Source of the DNA: Actinoallomurus sp963823735
GTDB taxonomy: Bacteria; Actinomycetota; Actinomycetes; Streptosporangiales; Streptosporangiaceae
Direction: 5' to 3'
NCBI GenBank assembly: GCA_963823735.1
Contig: CAWGMO010000001.1
Location: 248,001-312,000, forward strand
Length of the DNA stretch: 64,000 bases
Below the pieces are notes generated by a model that had not been told where the DNA came from, did no database searches, and was given only the letters and a program-made list of their open reading frames with translations. Every line of letters starts with the position of its first letter. The stretch's first letter is position 1. This document shows, piece by piece, positions 17,401 through 26,146 of the stretch. Position numbers and translations under genes: made by a program.

Positions 17401-20400
17401 CCGTGACCGTCGCCGTCGCCGGGTCCGAGGTCACCGCCGGGCCGGTCGGCGGAGTACCCGTCGTGGTCCCCGTGTTGACGATGGAACCGGCGTTGATGTC
17501 GGCCTGCGTCGTCACGTACGTGCCCGTACAGATCGTCGTCGCCTGCGGCGCCAGTGGCGTCACCGGACACGTGATCACCGGCGGCGGGCCCGTACCGGAG
17601 AACGACGTGTCGGCCGCGCTCACATTGGTCAGGGTCGTGTTACCGGTGTTGGTTACCCAGAACGAGTAGGTGATGATCTGGCCCGCACTCGTCACCGACG
17701 TCGGATCGGCGGTCTTCAGCAGCGCCAGCGCGGGTGTCGGGTTGGACGTGATCGTCGCCGTCGACGGGGCCGAGGTGACCGCCGGGCCCGTCGGCGGAGT
17801 GCCGGAGGCGGTCGCGGTGTTGACGACCGTACCGGCGTCGACGTCGGCCTGGGTGACCACATAGGTGCCCGTGCACGTGGTGGCCGCCCCGGGCGCCAGC
17901 GTCGTCACCGGGCAGGTGATCACCGGCGGCGTCCCCGTACCGGAGAACGCCGTGTCGGTCGCGCTCACGCCGGTCAGGTTCGTGTTGCCCGTGTTGGTGA
18001 CCAGGAACGAGTACGTCACCGTACGACCGGCCGCGGTCACGGTGATCGGGCTGACCGTCTTCAGCAGCGCGATGCTCGGGTTCGAGTCGACCGTGACCGT
18101 CGCCGTCGACGGGTTCGAGGTCACCGCCGGGCCGACCGGCGGAGTGCCCGTCGCCGTCGCCGTGTCCACGATGGAACCCGCGTCGATGTCGGCCTGCGTC
18201 ACCACGTACGTGCCCGTACAGGTCGTCGAGGCGTCAGGGGCCAGCGTCGTCACCGGACAGGTGATCACCGGCGGTGTCCCCGTACCGGTGAACGACGTGT
18301 CGGCCGCGCTCACGCCGGTCAGGGTCGTGTTGCCGGTGTTGGTGACCTGGAAGTGGTATGTCACGATCTGGCCGGCCGACGTCACGGTCGACGGAGTGGC
18401 CGCCTTCAGCAGCGCCAGCGACGGGCCAGGCGTGGTGTCGACGGTGAACGTCGACGGGTTCGAGGTCACCGCGGGCCCGGTCGGCGGAGTGCCCGACGCC
18501 GTCGCCGTGTCGGTGAAGAAGCCTGCGTCGATGTCGGCCTGCGTGACCGTGTACGTGCCCGTACAGGTCGTGAACGCACCCGGCACCAGCGTCGTCACCG
18601 GACAGGTGATCACCGGCGGCGTCCCCGTACCCGAGAACGTCGTGTCCGTCGCGCTCACACCGGTCAGCGTCGTGTTGCCCGTGTTGGTGACCGCGTACGA
18701 GTAGGTCACCGTCTGGCCGGCCGCGGTCACCGAAGAGGGCGACGCCGTCTTCAGCAGCGCCAGCGTGGGAAGCATCGTGGCCGTGACCGTCGCGGTCGAC
18801 GGCGGGGACGTGATGATCCCTCCGCCCGGCGCCGTGGCGGACGCGATCGCCGTGTCGACGATCGATCCCGCGTCGATGTCGGCCTGGGTGACCGTGTACG
18901 TGCCCGTGCAGGTCGTCGACGCATCCGGCGCCAGCGTCGTCACCGGACAGGTGATCGTCGGCGGCGGGCCCGTACCCGAGAACGACGTGTCGACCACGTT
19001 CAGCAGGGTCAGGCTCGTGTTGCCGTTGTTGGTGACCGCGAACGAGTAGGTCACCGTCTGGCCGGCCGTCGTCACGGTCGACGGGACGGCCGTCTTCAGC
19101 AACGCCAGGCTCGGATGCGGCGTGGACGTGATGGTCACCGACGACGGGTTCGAGGTCACCGCCGGGCCGGTCGGCGGAGTGCCCGTCGCCGTCGCCGTGT
19201 CGGAGACGGAACCGGCGTCGACGTCGGCCTGCGTGGTGACGTACGTGCCCGTACAGGTCGTCGACACACCCGGCGCCAGCGTCGTCACCGGACACGTGAT
19301 CACCGGCGGCGGGCCCGTACCCGAGAACGACGTGTCGGCCGCGCCCACGCCGGTCAGCGTCGTGTTCCCGGTGTTGATGACAAGGAAGCTGTACGTGACC
19401 GTACGCCCGGCGCTGGAGAAGGTGATCGGTGAGGCCGTCTTCAGCAGCGACAGGCTCGCCGCCGCCGCCGCCGTCACCGTCGCGGTGGACGGCGGCGAGG
19501 TCACCGGCGGCCCCGTCGGCGGCGTGGCCGTCGCCGTCGCGGTGTCGACGATCGATCCCGCGTCGATGTCGGCCTGGGTGACCGTGTACGTGCCGGTGCA
19601 CGTGGTCGACGCCTGCGGCGCCAGCGTCACCACCGGGCAGTTGATCGTCGGCGGCGTCCCGGTACCCGTGAACGACGTGTCGACCACGTTGAGCAGGGTC
19701 AGGCTCGTGTTACCGGTGTTGGTGACCAGATACGAGTAGGTGATCGTCTGGCCGGCGGTCGTCAGTGCGGACGGTGAGGCCGTCTTCAGCAGTGCCAGCG
19801 CGGACGTCGTGATCGCGGTGACCGTCGCCGTCGACGGAGCGGAGGTCTCCGGCGGGCCGGTCGGCGGGGTGCCCGTCGCCGTCGCGGTGTCCACGATCGC
19901 TCCCGCGTCGACGTCGGCCTGCGTCGAGGTGTAGGTGGCCGTACAGGTCGTCTGCGCCCCCGGCGCCAGCGTCGTCACCGGACAGGTGATCACCGGCGGC
20001 GGGCCCGTGCCCGAGAACGCGGTGTCGGCCACACTCAGGCCGGTGAGCACCGTGTTCCCGGTGTTGACGACCAGGAAGCTGTACGAGATCAGCCGCCCGG
20101 ACCTGGTGAAGGTCACCGGCGACGCCGTCTTCAGCAGCGCCAGCGACGGGACCGCCGCGGGCACGTTCACCGTCGCGGTCGCGCTGGCCGTCCCGACGTC
20201 GGTCGGGATGTCGGCGCTGGCGAAGGTGACGGTCGCGGTGTTGGTCACCGTCGTGCCGGGAGAGTTCGGCCCGAGCGTCACCCGGAACTTCACCGACGTG
20301 GACTGGCCGGGTGTCAGCGAGCCGCCGGCGAACGCCGTCGCGCCGTTCCCCAGTTGCGCGTGGACCGCGTTGCCGACGAACTCGCCCTGGTCGTCCCCCA

Positions 20401-22177
20401 CCTGGTCGGTCTTGGGCCCGGTGTTCGGGCCCGAGGCGATGGAGATCGTCCCCGGGACGTAGGTGGTGTTGGCGGGGATCGGGTCGGAGAACAGCACGTT
20501 GACGGCGTTGTCGTCGCCGGTGTTGGTCGCCGTGCTCGTGTATTCCACGACGGAGCCGGGTCCAGGCGTGCCCCCGCCCACCACCTGGGCGGACTTCGTC
20601 ATCTGGATCTCGGCCTGGTGGAGGTCGGTCTGGGTGAAGAAGGCGTGCGGCCAGTACGCGTCACCCGTGGTGCGGAAGGTGAACTGGGCCGAGGTGTCGC
20701 CGTTCACGAACGCCGAGGACGCGTTGATGATGTTCGAGTCGTACCCGAGCGTGTTCGTGAAGGTGGGGTTCCGGGCCGTCACCTGGCTGCCCAAGTTGGC
20801 GATCGTTGAGTTGAAGAAGTTGTTCGGCGGGTGGAGCGCGTCGGTGAGCGTGGTCAGCGGCCCGTTGGTGGACTTGACGAGCAGGGAGTCGCCGACGATC
20901 GCGTTGTCGCCGTCATAGGCGATCTGGCCGAGCTGGACGTTCACCGGGCCCGTGGTCGCGGTCTGGAAACCGGACAGGTTGATGGTGGTGTCCGGGTTGC
21001 CGTTCTGCTGTTCGAGGAAGCCGTCGAAGATCGAGATGTTCCGCAGCGGCAGGGCCGGGTCGCGGTAGGCCACCACGAGCGACCAGCCGCCGAACGCTCC
21101 CAGGCCGTCGAAGCCCTGACCGGCCTGGATGTTCCCCACCGAGTACGTGCCGGCGCCCGCCGAGGCCACCAGCGAGGTGACGTCCGCGGACGCGCCGTAG
21201 ACGATGCCGGCGGCGGTCACATTGTCGGGAGTGTCCCCGATGCTTCCGGGCGTGGCCGTGATCGTCTGGTAGCCGCCACCCGGAGCCTTGATGCGCACCT
21301 GGCCGCGCTGGGCGATCGCGGGCGAGAATCGGTTGCCGGGCGGCAGGCCCGGAGTGTCGGTCGTGGTCTCGGACCGGCCACCCCAGTAAAGCCGCGCGGT
21401 CGCCACCTGGGCGCCCGGCGTCAGCTGGAGGTCGGCGGTGCTGGAGTCGAATGTGGACGGGTCACCGTCCACATCCACGTACTGGGCGGCGACGCTGTTG
21501 TTGCCCGTGCCGTTCTGGCGCGTGAGACAGTCGGCGACGGCCGGCGGGTAACAGGTCATGACCGTGTTCCCGGCCCGGGTCACCGCCCCCCGGTAACTGT
21601 CGGCGTACCGCTGGGAGAACGTGATCGGCGCCTTGTGCGCCTTGCTCGACGACCGCCGCTGCGCCTTCGCGTCGTCGGCCTGGGACGACTTCGGTGACGA
21701 CTTCGGCGCGGCGGAGGCGGCCTGGCAGGTGGTCCCCGCGTCCGCGTCGACCGTGCGGATCGGCGTCTTCCCGGGGCGCACGGCGTACTGGACCGTGGCG
21801 TGCGCGCCCGCGGCGAGGTCACCGGTCCACTTGAGCAGAGGGCTCGTGAAGGCCAGGCGTCCCGCGCTCGCCCGCGAGTCGCCCAGGGCCGAGCCGCTGA
21901 GGTCCTCGGAGAAGGTCGCGCCCCTGGCGCCGACGCCTGCGGCGTTGGCGATGTCGATCGTGACGATCTGGCGCCCGTCGGCGGGGCGTACCTGCCGCGT
22001 CAGCCGCAGGGTCGGGCCGGTACGTCCCGGACCGCAGTCGATCACCCCTTGCGCGGCGGGTCCCTCGGAATAGGAGGCAGAGGACGCGTGCACCATCGGT
22101 CCCAGCCCGACCACGCATGCCATAAAAGCCGCAAAGGCACTGTTGCCCAGTTTCTTGCGCGCGAAAGTACCGACCAT
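14471..22177 (-). CDS. giant secreted DUF11-repeat surface protein (2568 aa)
   Basis: A hydrophobic N-terminal signal segment (about residues 14-32, KLGNSAFAAFMACVVGLG) marks export. Residues about 35-155 form a beta domain and 160-190 a Ser/Lys linker. About 190-530 is a lectin-like beta region with YADSYRGAV and conserved Trp/Gly positions. About 555-670 is a first DUF11-like domain. Residues 677-2516 are sixteen tandem repeats of exactly 115 residues, each with LLKTASP near its start, NTGNTTLTGV, ITCPVTTLAP, TTCTGTY and TQADIDAG. The paired Cys of each unit may form an intradomain disulfide. The tail (2517-2568) is Arg/His-rich with no LPXTG or membrane anchor, so it may bind the wall ionically. 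DUF11 proteins usually act as extended stalks or adhesins; the role here is inferred. No frameshift interrupts the 7.7 kb frame. Confidence 0.9.
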   Translation of the reverse strand: MVGTFARKKLGNSAFAAFMACVVGLGPMVHASSASYSEGPAAQGVIDCGPGRTGPTLRLTRQVRPADGRQIVTIDIANAAGVGARGATFSEDLSGSALGDSRASAGRLAFTSPLLKWTGDLAAGAHATVQYAVRPGKTPIRTVDADAGTTCQAASAAPKSSPKSSQADDAKAQRRSSSKAHKAPITFSQRYADSYRGAVTRAGNTVMTCYPPAVADCLTRQNGTGNNSVAAQYVDVDGDPSTFDSSTADLQLTPGAQVATARLYWGGRSETTTDTPGLPPGNRFSPAIAQRGQVRIKAPGGGYQTITATPGSIGDTPDNVTAAGIVYGASADVTSLVASAGAGTYSVGNIQAGQGFDGLGAFGGWSLVVAYRDPALPLRNISIFDGFLEQQNGNPDTTINLSGFQTATTGPVNVQLGQIAYDGDNAIVGDSLLVKSTNGPLTTLTDALHPPNNFFNSTIANLGSQVTARNPTFTNTLGYDSNIINASSAFVNGDTSAQFTFRTTGDAYWPHAFFTQTDLHQAEIQMTKSAQVVGGGTPGPGSVVEYTSTATNTGDDNAVNVLFSDPIPANTTYVPGTISIASGPNTGPKTDQVGDDQGEFVGNAVHAQLGNGATAFAGGSLTPGQSTSVKFRVTLGPNSPGTTVTNTATVTFASADIPTDVGTASATATVNVPAAVPSLALLKTASPVTFTRSGRLISYSFLVVNTGNTVLTGLSVADTAFSGTGPPPVITCPVTTLAPGAQTTCTATYTSTQADVDAGAIVDTATATGTPPTGPPETSAPSTATVTAITTSALALLKTASPSALTTAGQTITYSYLVTNTGNTSLTLLNVVDTSFTGTGTPPTINCPVVTLAPQASTTCTGTYTVTQADIDAGSIVDTATATATPPTGPPVTSPPSTATVTAAAAASLSLLKTASPITFSSAGRTVTYSFLVINTGNTTLTGVGAADTSFSGTGPPPVITCPVTTLAPGVSTTCTGTYVTTQADVDAGSVSDTATATGTPPTGPAVTSNPSSVTITSTPHPSLALLKTAVPSTVTTAGQTVTYSFAVTNNGNTSLTLLNVVDTSFSGTGPPPTITCPVTTLAPDASTTCTGTYTVTQADIDAGSIVDTAIASATAPGGGIITSPPSTATVTATMLPTLALLKTASPSSVTAAGQTVTYSYAVTNTGNTTLTGVSATDTTFSGTGTPPVITCPVTTLVPGAFTTCTGTYTVTQADIDAGFFTDTATASGTPPTGPAVTSNPSTFTVDTTPGPSLALLKAATPSTVTSAGQIVTYHFQVTNTGNTTLTGVSAADTSFTGTGTPPVITCPVTTLAPDASTTCTGTYVVTQADIDAGSIVDTATATGTPPVGPAVTSNPSTATVTVDSNPSIALLKTVSPITVTAAGRTVTYSFLVTNTGNTNLTGVSATDTAFSGTGTPPVITCPVTTLAPGAATTCTGTYVVTQADVDAGTVVNTATASGTPPTGPAVTSAPSTATITSNPTPALALLKTADPTSVTSAGQIITYSFWVTNTGNTTLTNVSAADTSFSGTGPPPVITCPVTPLAPQATTICTGTYVTTQADINAGSIVNTGTTTGTPPTGPAVTSDPATATVTATAAPSIALLKTVTPATLSTAGRTVTYSYAITNTGNTDLTGVSATDTAFSGTGTPPVITCPVTTLAPQATTICTGTYISTQADVDAGSIVDTATASGTPPTGPAVTSALSTATITVTATPALALLKTASPSAVASAGQVVTYSYMLTNTGNTTLTGVTAADTAFSGTGTPPVITCPVSTLAPQETTTCTGTYVTTQADINAGSIVNTATATGIAPTGETVTAAPSTATVTATALPALALLKSADPAVVTTAGQMVTYSFLVTNAGNTTLTGISVTDTSFSGSGPPPVISCPATTLQPQESTTCTATYPVTQTDIDAGSVVDTATATGTPPTGPAVTSDPSTATVTATAAPALALLKSASPASVTAAGQIVTYSYLVTNTGNTTLTGVNAADTAFSGTGTPPVITCPLTTLEPQDSTTCTGTYIVTQADIDAGSFTDTATATGTPPGGEAITSNPSTATVTATAAPALTLEKSASPTTVTAAGQVVTYSFLVTNTGNTTLTGVTAADTAFSGTGTPPVITCPVTTLAPLAFTTCTGSYSVTQADIDAGSITNTGVATGTPPTGPAVTSNPSTATVTATAAPALTLAKTASPTTVTAAGQIVTYSFLATNTGNTTLTGVTAADTVFSGTGTPPVITCPVTTLAPLATTTCTGTYTVTQADIDAGSITNTGVATGTPPTGPAVTSNPSTATVTATAAPALTLAKSASPTVVTAAGQVVTYSYLVTNTGNTTLTSVSATDSVFSGTGTPTVITCPVTTLAPLASTTCTGTYTVTQADIDAGSVTNAATASGTPPTGPRVTSALSIAVVTTAPSAALTVVKTATPARVTEPGQMVTFHYLVTNTGTTPLSGVGATDILFSGSGGRPVVTCPVTTLAPGASTDCTGMYTVTRRDAAAGTISDTAIAYGTTPGGVRVTSDPSTAVVVVTYRPGRVVRRPGGASAVAHNGNDTVTDLDVTRGRHSRSVTVTHSRHAHRIHHRRK
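14630..20149 (-). repeat. sixteen tandem 345-bp coding repeats
   Basis: Sixteen consecutive units of exactly 345 bp (115 codons), without a single insertion or deletion between units, encode DUF11-type domains of the surface protein. Unit 1 is 19805-20149 and unit 16 is 14630-14974. Units 12-15 are the most alike (ALTLxKSASPTTVTAAGQ type) and unit 16 the most diverged, suggesting recent duplication near the C-terminal end. The antisense strand is open across most units only because of codon bias. Confidence 0.95.
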
Positions 22178-22327
22178 CGGAAAAGATCCTCCCCGCAGGC
22201 TTTCCGGCAGCTTTCTCCGGATTCCGAAAACGGGGGGTCAGCACTCTCCGACGCTGTGATCATGAGCGCAGCTGAGAAATAGCCAAATCGCGCCGCACTG
22301 AAACCTGTCCGGTTCATGCGCCCGCCG

Positions 22328-22348
22328 AAGCCATTCACGAAATGGCTT
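22328..22348 (-). terminator. terminator hairpin after the ECF sigma gene
   Basis: Perfect eight-base inverted repeat AAGCCATT / AATGGCTT with a five-base loop, 28 bases beyond the sigma-factor stop on the minus strand, in an unusually AT-rich spacer. Confidence 0.55.
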
Positions 22349-22375
22349 TGCAGGCACAATGTCCAAATGATCGGG

Positions 22376-23245
22376 CTAGCCGAGAAGCGTAACGTCGAGG
22401 CGGCGAAGGCGTTCGGGGTCGGCGAGAATGTCCATCTCCACGATCCGGCCGTTCGCGACGGTGACGCCCATGACCGACACGAGCGCGCCGTCCCTCACCA
22501 CGACGACTCCCGCGGCCCCGTTCACCAGGGCCGGTCGCTCGTCCGTGGCCAGCCGGGCGAACATCAGCGCGCCGCTCGCCACGTCGCGCGCGCCGCGGAC
22601 CAGCTTCGAGCCGACCCCGTAGTCGGCCCGCAGGACGACGTCGGGGTCGAGGACGGCGACGAGCGCGTCGAAGTCGCCGTCGCGCGCGGCGCCGAGGAAG
22701 GCGTCGACGACCTCGCGCTGGCGAGTCACGTCGTTCTCCGGCACCGGCGCGGTTCCCTGGACGCGACGGCGGGCGCGGCTGGCGAGCTGGCGGGCCGCGC
22801 CCGCCGAGCGGCCGACGATCGGGGCGATCTCGTCGTACGGCACGGCGAACATGTCGTGCAGGACGAACGCCAGGCGTTCGGCGGGTTCGAGGGTCTGGAG
22901 CACGACGAGCAGGGCGAGCCCGACCGAGTCGGACAGCAGCGCCTCCTGCTCGGGGTCGATCGCGCCGGCGAGGCTGACGACCGGGTCGGGCACGCCCACG
23001 TCCAGCGGGTCCTCGCGCCGCGACGTACGCGAGCGGAGCATGTCCAGGCACACGCGGGCCACGACGGTCGTCAGCCAGCCGCCGAGGTTGCCGACCTCGC
23101 TGACGTCGGAGCGGTTGAGGCGCAGCCACGCCTCCTGCACCGCGTCGTCGGCCTCGCTGAGCGAGCCGAGCATCCGGTACGCCACGGCTCGCAGGTGGCC
23201 ACGGCCCGCCTCGAAACGCTCGGCCAGAAGTTCCTTCTCGTCCAT
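22376..23245 (-). CDS. ECF41/SigJ-type RNA polymerase sigma factor with SnoaL-like C-terminal domain
   Basis: This is a 289-residue extracytoplasmic-function sigma factor. Region 2 (about 8-75) has RMLGSLSEADDAVQEAWLRL, and region 4 (about 110-165) has LEPAERLAFVLHDMFAVPYDEIA followed by the recognition helix. Residues about 175-289 form a SnoaL-like domain ending in ILADPERLRRLDV, equivalent to the NPDKL-type motif of ECF41. In that group the C-terminal extension regulates the sigma factor directly instead of a separate anti-sigma, and the usual partner is a CMD or oxidoreductase gene. None is immediately adjacent here, although an AhpD-like gene lies 9 kb away. The ATG at 23245 gives the family-typical length. 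Confidence 0.92.
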   Translation of the reverse strand: MDEKELLAERFEAGRGHLRAVAYRMLGSLSEADDAVQEAWLRLNRSDVSEVGNLGGWLTTVVARVCLDMLRSRTSRREDPLDVGVPDPVVSLAGAIDPEQEALLSDSVGLALLVVLQTLEPAERLAFVLHDMFAVPYDEIAPIVGRSAGAARQLASRARRRVQGTAPVPENDVTRQREVVDAFLGAARDGDFDALVAVLDPDVVLRADYGVGSKLVRGARDVASGALMFARLATDERPALVNGAAGVVVVRDGALVSVMGVTVANGRIVEMDILADPERLRRLDVTLLG

Positions 23246-23386
23246 CGGTCACGCTCTCCCGTCGCGGTCTGTCACAGGGATGACGAGCCGGGACGATCCG
23301 ATGTGACAGGGCCCGCCGGAGCGGTGGGCGCGATCCGGCGGGCCCTGGTCCGTGGTCAGCCGATGGCCAGGCCGTTCTGGGGGGTC

Positions 23387-23953
23387 TTAGAAGAGCGGGC
23401 CGCGGTTGCCGACGGGCGCGATGCGGGAGCGCGCGTTGACGCGAGCGGTCCACCGGGCCCTGTCGCCGGTCAGCAGGAGAGACGCCCCGCCGTCGGCGGC
23501 GTCCTCGCGGGTCGTGTCGCGCCGGCGCGTGTGCCGTCCCGCGGGTTCGCTCCAGGAGACCTCCGCCCAGGAGAGGCGTCCGAGCGGCACCGGGTCGTGG
23601 CCGGCGCGGTCGGCGAGGGCGTCGACGATGAGCAGCCCGCGTCCGCACTCGTCGTCGTCGGCCGGTGTGGCGGGCCGTACCCAGGAGACCCTGCCGAGGT
23701 CGAGGACCTCGACGCGCACCTGCCCGGGTTCGACGAGGAGCCGCAGCGTCACCGCGGACCCGTTGGTGTGGCGGATGGCGTTGGTGACCAGCTCGGAGGC
23801 GATCAGCTCGACGTCACCGGCCCGTGGCGAGCCGCCGAGGGCCATCCGGACGAGCCGGCGGGCGGTCTGGACGACGGAGGGGACTCCGGGTACGGAGAGG
23901 CGCCACTCGATCGGCGTGACGGCCGGCGCGTGCTCCTGGGCGAGGGCGCTCAC
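23387..23953 (-). CDS. ATP-binding anti-sigma-type protein (HATPase_c_2)
   Basis: This is a 188-residue GHKL ATPase-fold protein of the RsbW/SpoIIAB kind common in actinomycetes. Visible motifs are the N box region ELIASELVTNAIRHTNGSAV, DLGRVSWVRPA in place of the usual D-x-G loop, and GRGLLIVDALAD for the glycine lid. Such proteins phosphorylate anti-sigma antagonists or bind sigma factors of the SigB group. The Arg-rich C-terminal 45 residues lie outside the domain. The GTG at 23953 is chosen because GGGAGG sits eight bases upstream; a longer in-frame start at 24010 has no site. No STAS partner is adjacent. Confidence 0.85.
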   Translation of the reverse strand: MSALAQEHAPAVTPIEWRLSVPGVPSVVQTARRLVRMALGGSPRAGDVELIASELVTNAIRHTNGSAVTLRLLVEPGQVRVEVLDLGRVSWVRPATPADDDECGRGLLIVDALADRAGHDPVPLGRLSWAEVSWSEPAGRHTRRRDTTREDAADGGASLLLTGDRARWTARVNARSRIAPVGNRGPLF

Positions 23954-24132
23954 GGGAGAAACCTCCCGGAAACCACTTGGCCACCTGCTGGTATCCGGCC
24001 GTATTCGCACTTCACGGCCACCTCCAAGGCTCGATCACCTGGGTGCGCTACATGCTCGTTATATATTCCGGTTAAGTGAGAGTCAATGGAGGATCCCAAG
24101 TCGGGCCGGGCCCCCGGTGCTTGACAGGGCGA

Positions 24133-24154
24133 CCTAACATGGCTGACATGTAGG
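24133..24154 (+). promoter_or_regulatory. candidate PadR operator, copy 1
   Basis: A 22-base element beginning CCTAACAT and ending CATGTAGG, imperfectly palindromic, 22 bases before the first padR start. It is identical at 18 of 22 positions to an element at the equivalent place before the second padR (26147-26168), which suggests shared autoregulation. Confidence 0.6.
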
Positions 24155-24176
24155 TAATCGGAAGGGGGTGACAGCG

Positions 24177-24683
24177 GTGCGACCGATACTCCTGGCCCTT
24201 CTGGCCAAAGAGCCTGCTCATGGCTACGAGCTGAAGCAGGCCCTCGAGCACACGTTCGGGAGTGCCTACCCATCGCCGAACATCGGCCAGATCTATGTCA
24301 CGCTGGGTCGCCTGGAAAAGGACGGGCTGGTTTGCAGCCAGGACGTCGAGCAGACCAGCCGCCCGAACAAGAAGGTCTACGAGCTGACCCCTGCCGGCAG
24401 GGACGCCGTGGCGGCGTGGGTCGACGAACAGAGCGACGGCCCCCGACTCCGCGACGACTTCTTCGTGAAACTCGCCCTGGCCCCGGCCGCGGGAGCCGCG
24501 GACCGCATGACGCTGATCAACAGGCAGCGTCGCCACCTTCTGAACCTCATGCGCGGCCTCTCGGATCTCGCCTCGTCCACCGAGCGCGACAACAAGATCG
24601 CCCTCCTGCTCATCGAAGGCGCGCGCCTGCACCTCCAGGCCGATCTCGAATGGCTGGAGCACTGCCAGGAGGAGCTGACCTGA
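24177..24683 (+). CDS. PadR-family transcriptional regulator
   Basis: This is a 168-residue PadR regulator. The N-terminal winged helix is clear: LLALLAKEPAHGYELKQALEHTFGSAYPSPNIGQIY, then LGRLEKDGLVCSQD and VYELTPAGRDA. The C-terminal half (about 95-168) is the helical dimerisation region of the Vir_act_alpha_C type. The GTG at 24177 is preferred over 24168 because it aligns with the start of its paralogue at 26192 and leaves nine bases after GGAAGGGGG. The two PadR proteins are very similar, so one is a duplicate. No transporter follows this copy; downstream is a convergent solute-binding protein. Confidence 0.93.
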   Translation: MRPILLALLAKEPAHGYELKQALEHTFGSAYPSPNIGQIYVTLGRLEKDGLVCSQDVEQTSRPNKKVYELTPAGRDAVAAWVDEQSDGPRLRDDFFVKLALAPAAGAADRMTLINRQRRHLLNLMRGLSDLASSTERDNKIALLLIEGARLHLQADLEWLEHCQEELT

Positions 24684-24758
24684 CCGGCTGCCGCGCGGGC
24701 CGCGGGAAGCCGGCTCGCGCGACATCCCGTCCCGGCGGGCCTGCCCTGGGGGCGCCGG

Positions 24759-26033
24759 TCAGCGGTTGGTGATGACGCTCCTCAGGTCTCCGGCCAATTG
24801 CGTCACCGTCGTGTCGGGGTCCTGCCGGAAGGACAGCGCCCCGCTCACCGCGTTGGAGATCGCCAGGCTCACCTGATTGTAGTTCGGGCTCATCGGCCGG
24901 GGCTTCGCCGACAGGATGCTGTGCTTCAGCACCGGCAGGTACGGGAACCGCTTGATCAGAGCGGGGTCGTCGTAGAGACGCGTCCACACCGGCGGGAATG
25001 ACCCCTTGATGAGGACCTGGCGTTCGTTCTCCAGGCCGGTGAAGTACTTGATGAAGGCGGTCGCCGTCTTCTGGTGCCTGGAGTAGGCGCTGACGGCGAG
25101 GTTGGCGCCGCCGAGCGAGCTGGAACCGGGACCGTCCTCCCCCGGGAGCAGGGTGACCCCGAACTTGTGCCGGATCTTGCTGTCCGGCCGTGCGGCCAGG
25201 CCGTACACGTACGGCCAGTTGCGGAGGAAGAGCAGCCGGCCGTCCTGGAACTCACGGCGGGACTCCTCCTCCTTGAAGGTCAGGGCCCGCTTGGGGATCC
25301 ATCCCTCGCGGAAGCCCTGGACCAGGAACTCCAGCCCCTTGCGCGCCTGCGGCGAGTCGACCGCGACCTTCGAGCCGTCCCCGGTGATGACCGCTCCTCC
25401 GGCGGACTGCACGGCCTCGGCGAAGTTCACCGTCAGACCCTCGTAGGGCAGGAACTGCCCGGCGTACCCCTCAAGGCCGTACTTCGGTGCGACGGTCTTG
25501 GCGAGGTTCCGGAGTTCCGCCCAGGTCTTCGGCGGCTTCTCACCCGCCTTGTCGAGGATGTCCTTGCGGTAGTAGAGCAGCCCGGCGTTGGCCGTGTACG
25601 GGACGCCGTACAGCTTCCCGCCGTACACGGCCGTGTCCACGACGGGCTTCAGATACTGGTCGAGCGGGAACTGCCGCCGGTCGAGCGGGATGATCCAGCC
25701 GGCGTCCGCGAACTCCGCCGTCCACACGACGTCGATGTTGAGGACGTCGTAGCGATCGCTCTTCGCCTGAAGGTTGGTGACCATCTGGGCGTGCTGATCG
25801 TCGGCGGCCTCCGGAAGCTGAAGCAGGGTCACGCGCTCGGTGGGGTGTGCGGCGTTCCACTTGTCGACCAGCGGCTGCATGTATCCGGTGAGGTCACGGC
25901 CGGTGGCGAGCGTGATGGGGCCGCTCGATGAGACCGATGGCGAGTCGCTCGTCTCGTGCGAGGGGCCGGTCATTCCACACCCGGCCACCAGCACCATCAC
26001 GACGGCAAGCCTGGTCGTCAGCGAACGAACCAT
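24759..26033 (-). CDS. sugar ABC transporter substrate-binding lipoprotein (orphan)
   Basis: This is a 424-residue family-1 solute-binding protein. The signal peptide has the lipobox LVAGCG with Cys near residue 19. The mature protein shows the periplasmic-binding fold: YMQPLVDKWNAAHPTERVTL, YDVLNIDVVWTAEFADAGWI, PYTANAGLLYYRKDIL and LGGANLAVSAYSRHQKTA. It is closest in style to trehalose/maltose binders (ThuE/LpqY-like). No permease or MsiK-type ATPase gene is nearby. It lies between two paralogous padR genes, divergent from the second. Confidence 0.88.
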   Translation of the reverse strand: MVRSLTTRLAVVMVLVAGCGMTGPSHETSDSPSVSSSGPITLATGRDLTGYMQPLVDKWNAAHPTERVTLLQLPEAADDQHAQMVTNLQAKSDRYDVLNIDVVWTAEFADAGWIIPLDRRQFPLDQYLKPVVDTAVYGGKLYGVPYTANAGLLYYRKDILDKAGEKPPKTWAELRNLAKTVAPKYGLEGYAGQFLPYEGLTVNFAEAVQSAGGAVITGDGSKVAVDSPQARKGLEFLVQGFREGWIPKRALTFKEEESRREFQDGRLLFLRNWPYVYGLAARPDSKIRHKFGVTLLPGEDGPGSSSLGGANLAVSAYSRHQKTATAFIKYFTGLENERQVLIKGSFPPVWTRLYDDPALIKRFPYLPVLKHSILSAKPRPMSPNYNQVSLAISNAVSGALSFRQDPDTTVTQLAGDLRSVITNR

Positions 26034-26146
26034 GGTCGACCTCTTTCTGACCTTTTATCGAGTATGCGCGCGTTATGCATACGGGTTATTCGTACATCAA
26101 CGGGAAGTTTCGGCTTCGTTACCTGTGTCAGGGTGACTCGTTCACG

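Noticed and set aside
14630..20149. CRISPR-like periodic repeat
   Set aside because: Period is 345 bases, the repeats are coding and contiguous with no spacers, and no cas genes are present.
14946..20462. Many long open frames on the plus strand across the DUF11 gene, some with regular lengths
   Set aside because: They repeat with the 345-base period and have no ribosome sites; they are antisense shadows caused by GC codon bias in the tandem repeats of the real minus-strand gene.
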